Part shown: positions 60,422 to 64,000 of the stretch, one piece after another
Layout: every line of letters begins with the position of its first letter
Position numbering within the stretch: the first letter of the stretch is position 1
From: Thamnaconus septentrionalis
Taxonomy: Eukaryota > Chordata > Actinopteri > Tetraodontiformes > Monacanthidae
Assembly: GCA_009823395.1 (NCBI GenBank)
Contig: CM020513.1
Coordinates: 3,448,501 to 3,512,500, forward strand
Direction: 5' to 3'
DNA length: 64,000 nucleotides
Program-made: the position numbers and the translations under genes
The notes under the pieces: model-generated
What the model was told of the DNA's origin: nothing
The model's input: the letters and a program-made list of their open reading frames with translations, nothing else
Databases searched by the model: none

Positions 60422-63400
60422 GAGCCAAGATGTTCTGTAAGCTGAGCTCACAGCTCGACCACCAGATGCAGGGATGGGAAGGTGTCCGTTTTATACAGTT
60501 GAACACCACTTTTCTTTTCTCCTCAGCAAGGAAATGCCAATTCTGTATTTAATCAGTGAGCCCACCAGTCTTTGCTCGGCTCGGCTAACCAGCAAACCCT
60601 CAGGACCCCCCAGGCCCGACCCAGACTCTCATCCTCTCTGAAGAATCTGCACTGATCAACATCTTCATCACTCTGAAACCCTTTTGTCTGTCGCGCCAGC
60701 CGCACCGAGTCACTCGCCACAAACATCCTCACTATTCCAGCGTGCTGAGCTCCCCCCCACCCACCCACCCTCAGCTCAACTTCTCCATCCCCTCCACTTG
60801 CCGTTCCACAGCACACATCCAATCAGAGGCCGCTTTCATTCCCGGGCCAGCCAGGATTCCAGGGTTTTTTGCTCCAGGTCTTTTTCTGGCATTGACACTG
60901 TCGTTCTACCTCAACGCATATACTGTAGATTCGGTGCACATCCAGACACCCACCTTTCCCACCCCCTCTTCATCACCTCCTGGGCCAATCCCACAATTTG
61001 CCAGAGCCACCCTGTGACGAGCTGCAGACCTCTTCGGTTAGCCAAGGTCAGTTGTTTACTAGGGTCAGCAATTTAATCACCGCTGAAAACAGAGAGAAAA
61101 CATCAAAGTGTAATTTAACTGGTTGTAAAGCCACAGGGCACCCTCTCTGTTTTTATGGAATGGGACAGGGAGGGTCAAGTGAAGCCATATAAAAGAAACA
61201 CTATAAATTAGTAACCTGGGGAAGGGTTAATGACCAAACACTAAATAGGGAAGGGAATGCTTTTAAACAGAGTGCTGCACAATGTTCCCCCAGAGCCAAC
61301 AGCCACAGCTTCCCACTTATCAAACCTTGTACGGAGTGAATACAGTCAATTAATATGTCGGCTTTGGTGGCTATTAATTTTTAAACTTGCTGCCGGTACG
61401 CAGACGTTGCTCTCGGGCTGCGGTCTCCTCCCGCTGAACTGCCTTAAGTCCTCATGTTGGTTCCTCGGTGGAAGGGAGGCTCCCAGATGTTCCCGTGGAG
61501 AGATCTATGCCAGTGGCTCATGCAGGAATGCAGATTCAGTGCAAAGGGTGGAAAGGGAAAAAAAAAATCCCTGTTCAGCCTCAGCTCTTGATAAATTGAC
61601 ACGGTCATAACCTTACTGCTGTCATAACTTGGACCGTGGCTAGCACGGCTGCGTATGAAAAAAAAGAAAACAATAACTCTGAAATAGCGTGACATTTGAT
61701 GTTTTTGTGAAAAGGAGAAGAAGAAGAACAATCCTCATTCCTGTCAAGTTAAAAGCTCAATTAAAATAGAAATTCTCAAAAACCTTAACGCCAGCTATGG
61801 TAGAACTTTTTAAAGAAGTGTTTTGTTTTTTTTTGGAACAGCTTTGCTTTTGTGATTCCCAGAAAAGGATCCAAACAATATTTTTGTTGCATTAGTTGGT
61901 TGTGCAATGTTTCTGAATTCATTTCGTAAACATATTTCTTCTGACGCCACAATATTCGGACAGTTCTTGGCTTCTCAAATCCATAAAACAAACCCGCTTG
62001 CACCAACAAAATCAGTCGTCTGTTTGGGAAGCATTGGCAAAAAAAAAAAAAAGTGTCTATTAACTTTATATCATCCCAATCCTGGAGCAAGATTGCGTTA
62101 ACACTTGCTTTGTTTTATTATCCAGATTTAATCCGTTTGGTAGCCTTTTTTGTACCACATCAGCCTTGTACTTCACTTGACCGAGAACCTTGTAGTTTTC
62201 TAGGAAGCTAAGTATCCGTTCAGGAGCTCATGAAGTTCGGATAAAGTCCTTAAAAAAAAAACAAAGAAAGAAAAATGCACCACCCAAGATTTGAAGTCAC
62301 GTGGGCGGCTCTGTTTGGCTGAGTTACCTTTAAGCAAGAGGCAAATTGTGCTGTTTTGATAAAGTCCGAATTAGTCTGGATAAGAGAAGATGATAAGAGA
62401 GGATCATTTGAAACACATGTCCTCGCTGTCCGCCGTCCAATCGCTGGCAGGCAGATGCTTCACCCCCCGAGTCCCACGTTTCCACTTTACATTGTGAGGA
62501 GCCGTGATGTCATCCCGCTGTGGGCCGTTCTCATTCGCCATTCTAATTTATTCACCGTCGCCGATGCAGGTGCCGCGCCGATGACACCGGCTTTTGCGGC
62601 GGACGCTATGTGTTGGCCTTCGGCGCATGCTTGACCTGTGACATCACCTCGGCCAACCGGCGCCCCGTGACGCGTGTTTAGAGCGCTGTGTTTTGACAGG
62701 ATGCTTTTCCAAACGCTGCCAGGTCGTATTTTGGTTTTGTGCGCCCGGAGGAGAAATGTTTTCACATATCACAGGATGCTTTGAAATCCCCGAAAAGAAT
62801 GGGAGGGAGGCCGCGAAAATGATTAACAAGGCTGTGTCTTACAAGTGTGTGCTTTGTTTTTGACCATTATGCAGGTCCAGGCGTAAACAGCCGAGCAGAG
62901 CACCAGCATTCACACAAACACACCGCAGGCCTGTAAACAGCCATGCTGACGTTTTTTCACACTCGGCTTTTGCCTCCAAATTCAGGCCCGTACTTTAGAA
63001 CGATGAACAAGTTTTAAAAAAATCCCCCTCAAAAGAAATTGGAAAGCATCTTAACAGCACCTTCATGCAGCTCCAGTTCAACATAGCTGTGCATCCACGT
63101 GGAACCTCGCAGTCGAGTCGCGCGCACGTGCGCCGCCTTTTCCCAGAAACTTTGCCTGTTTTCCCCCCAGGTCTCCAAGATCATGACCCAATCGCAGTGT
63201 TCACTCGTGACTCACTGCTTATTTGTACAAGGTATTGCTGAGACGGGGTTATGTAAACCAGTCCCACTTTTGTCATCTCGGGGACTCGCTTGCAGCTTCA
63301 GAGACCCGACGTCCGGGGAGCATGAATAATAACTATAGGAGCCAGTAATGCACATCTGCCTCGGATTAATGCCGACCTCTCCCGCGGCGCTGACCTGCAT

Positions 63401-64000
63401 TCCTTCTGCCCGCCGTTCAGCTCCAGTCATCGCCGTGCAAAGCAGGTAGACAGCCGCGGCCGCCACCCTCACTGAGCGACGGCCCCCGCTGTTTGAGGTG
63501 CATTGAAGGAAATGCGCCCGCCGAGGCCCTGCCACTACTGTGCACAAATTGTTCGCGCTTCCGGGAACATGATATTTGATTTTATGATCATTTTCCAAAT
63601 CTGGGTAAAGTTGCAGAGGGGCCATAAAATTAACCAAAGCGCTATCATGAGGTTTTTCGGGGAGATAAAATAGTGGATTCAGGAACAAGTACATATATTT
63701 TTATGTTACCACAGCTGGCTTTTAAGCTCACTGGCATTGCCCTTGAAATAACCATTTTTAGGTCAAGTCACACGAAAATAAAAATAAAAATAAATTTAAA
63801 AAAAATATAAAGGCCCCGGAATGACACCGGTACTAAATATTGGGTTACCATGTAAACAGCACTGGGGTTTTGCCGCAGAGGATCGCCACGCAGAGAACAC
63901 CCAGACGGAGCGCCAGTCGACTTTGTCGTCGTGATGGAGATAAAGCGTCGGGCGGTTGCGCAATCCAGCTCCCCTCGAGGACCGCACATAAGAGCGCAGG

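Larger units (their letters stand above)
57548..64000 (-). other. alx4 intron 1 (partial) or upstream sequence
   Basis: Noncoding sequence above exon 2. Holds an hAT-type repeat (57737-58318), a poly-A run at 58616-58634, a small candidate gene near 60185-60421, and AT-rich blocks at 59915-60205 and 63300-63680 that look like conserved noncoding candidates. No ORF resembles the Alx4 N-terminus. The assignment as intron 1 rests on the known large first intron of ALX4. Confidence 0.6.

Noticed and set aside
60313..60447. Plus-strand small ORF over the candidate membrane-protein gene
   Set aside because: It has no hydrophobic segment, promoter-like word or poly(A) signal on its strand, and is antisense to the better candidate.
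57548..64000. Search for alx4 exon 1
   Set aside because: No minus-strand ORF resembles the Alx4 N-terminus or ends with a suitable phase-1 donor, so exon 1 was not called.
1..64000. CRISPR arrays, rRNA, prokaryotic operons
   Set aside because: Nothing of the kind is present. The only regular arrays are microsatellites and the 11-bp minisatellite.

Overview
The window is vertebrate nuclear DNA, almost certainly from a percomorph-type teleost fish. It holds spliced genes with GT-AG introns, no bacterial-style gene packing, abundant (CA)n, (TC)n and (CTT)n microsatellites, and fish-type Tc1 and hAT transposon remnants. Two protein-coding genes can be read with confidence.

Layout. 1-28763: a long gene-poor stretch made of microsatellites, homopolymer runs, MITE-like repeats (16018-16525, about 19045-19970), an 11-bp minisatellite (23300-23531) and several AT-rich blocks with homeobox/POU-like words that could be regulatory. 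No coding exon was recognised. 28764-about 34840: tspan18 on the plus strand, a tetraspanin of 246 residues. The coding sequence is complete in seven exons with all-phase-0 introns, followed by a 3' UTR with a long (TG)n tract. 34840-50026: the convergent intergenic interval, with a decayed Tc1-like transposon (35583-37506) that carries foreign internal DNA, two hAT-type non-autonomous elements (40451-40774, 43355-43898) and dispersed repeats. 50027-57547: the last three coding exons of alx4 on the minus strand. They encode the whole paired-type homeodomain and the C-terminal OAR motif; exon 1 was not found and probably lies beyond base 64000. 57548-64000: alx4 intron 1 sequence, with a second copy of the 43355 hAT-type repeat, candidate conserved noncoding blocks, and a small minus-strand ORF (60185-60421) with a TATA-like box and polyadenylation signal at plausible spacing.

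Function. Tspan18 is a four-pass membrane organiser linked in other vertebrates to Orai1 calcium entry in endothelium and to cadherin stability in cranial neural crest. Alx4 is a homeodomain transcription factor of craniofacial and limb mesenchyme. The two genes are neighbours on human 11p11.2, so linkage is conserved, but here they are convergent and no cd82 exon is seen between them. Much of the noncoding sequence could be long-range regulatory DNA for alx4, but that is inference.

Most unusual signals: two abutting, nearly perfect palindromes in alx4 intron 2 (51704-51766), the candidate small membrane-protein gene in alx4 intron 1, and the foreign segment inside the Tc1 element.
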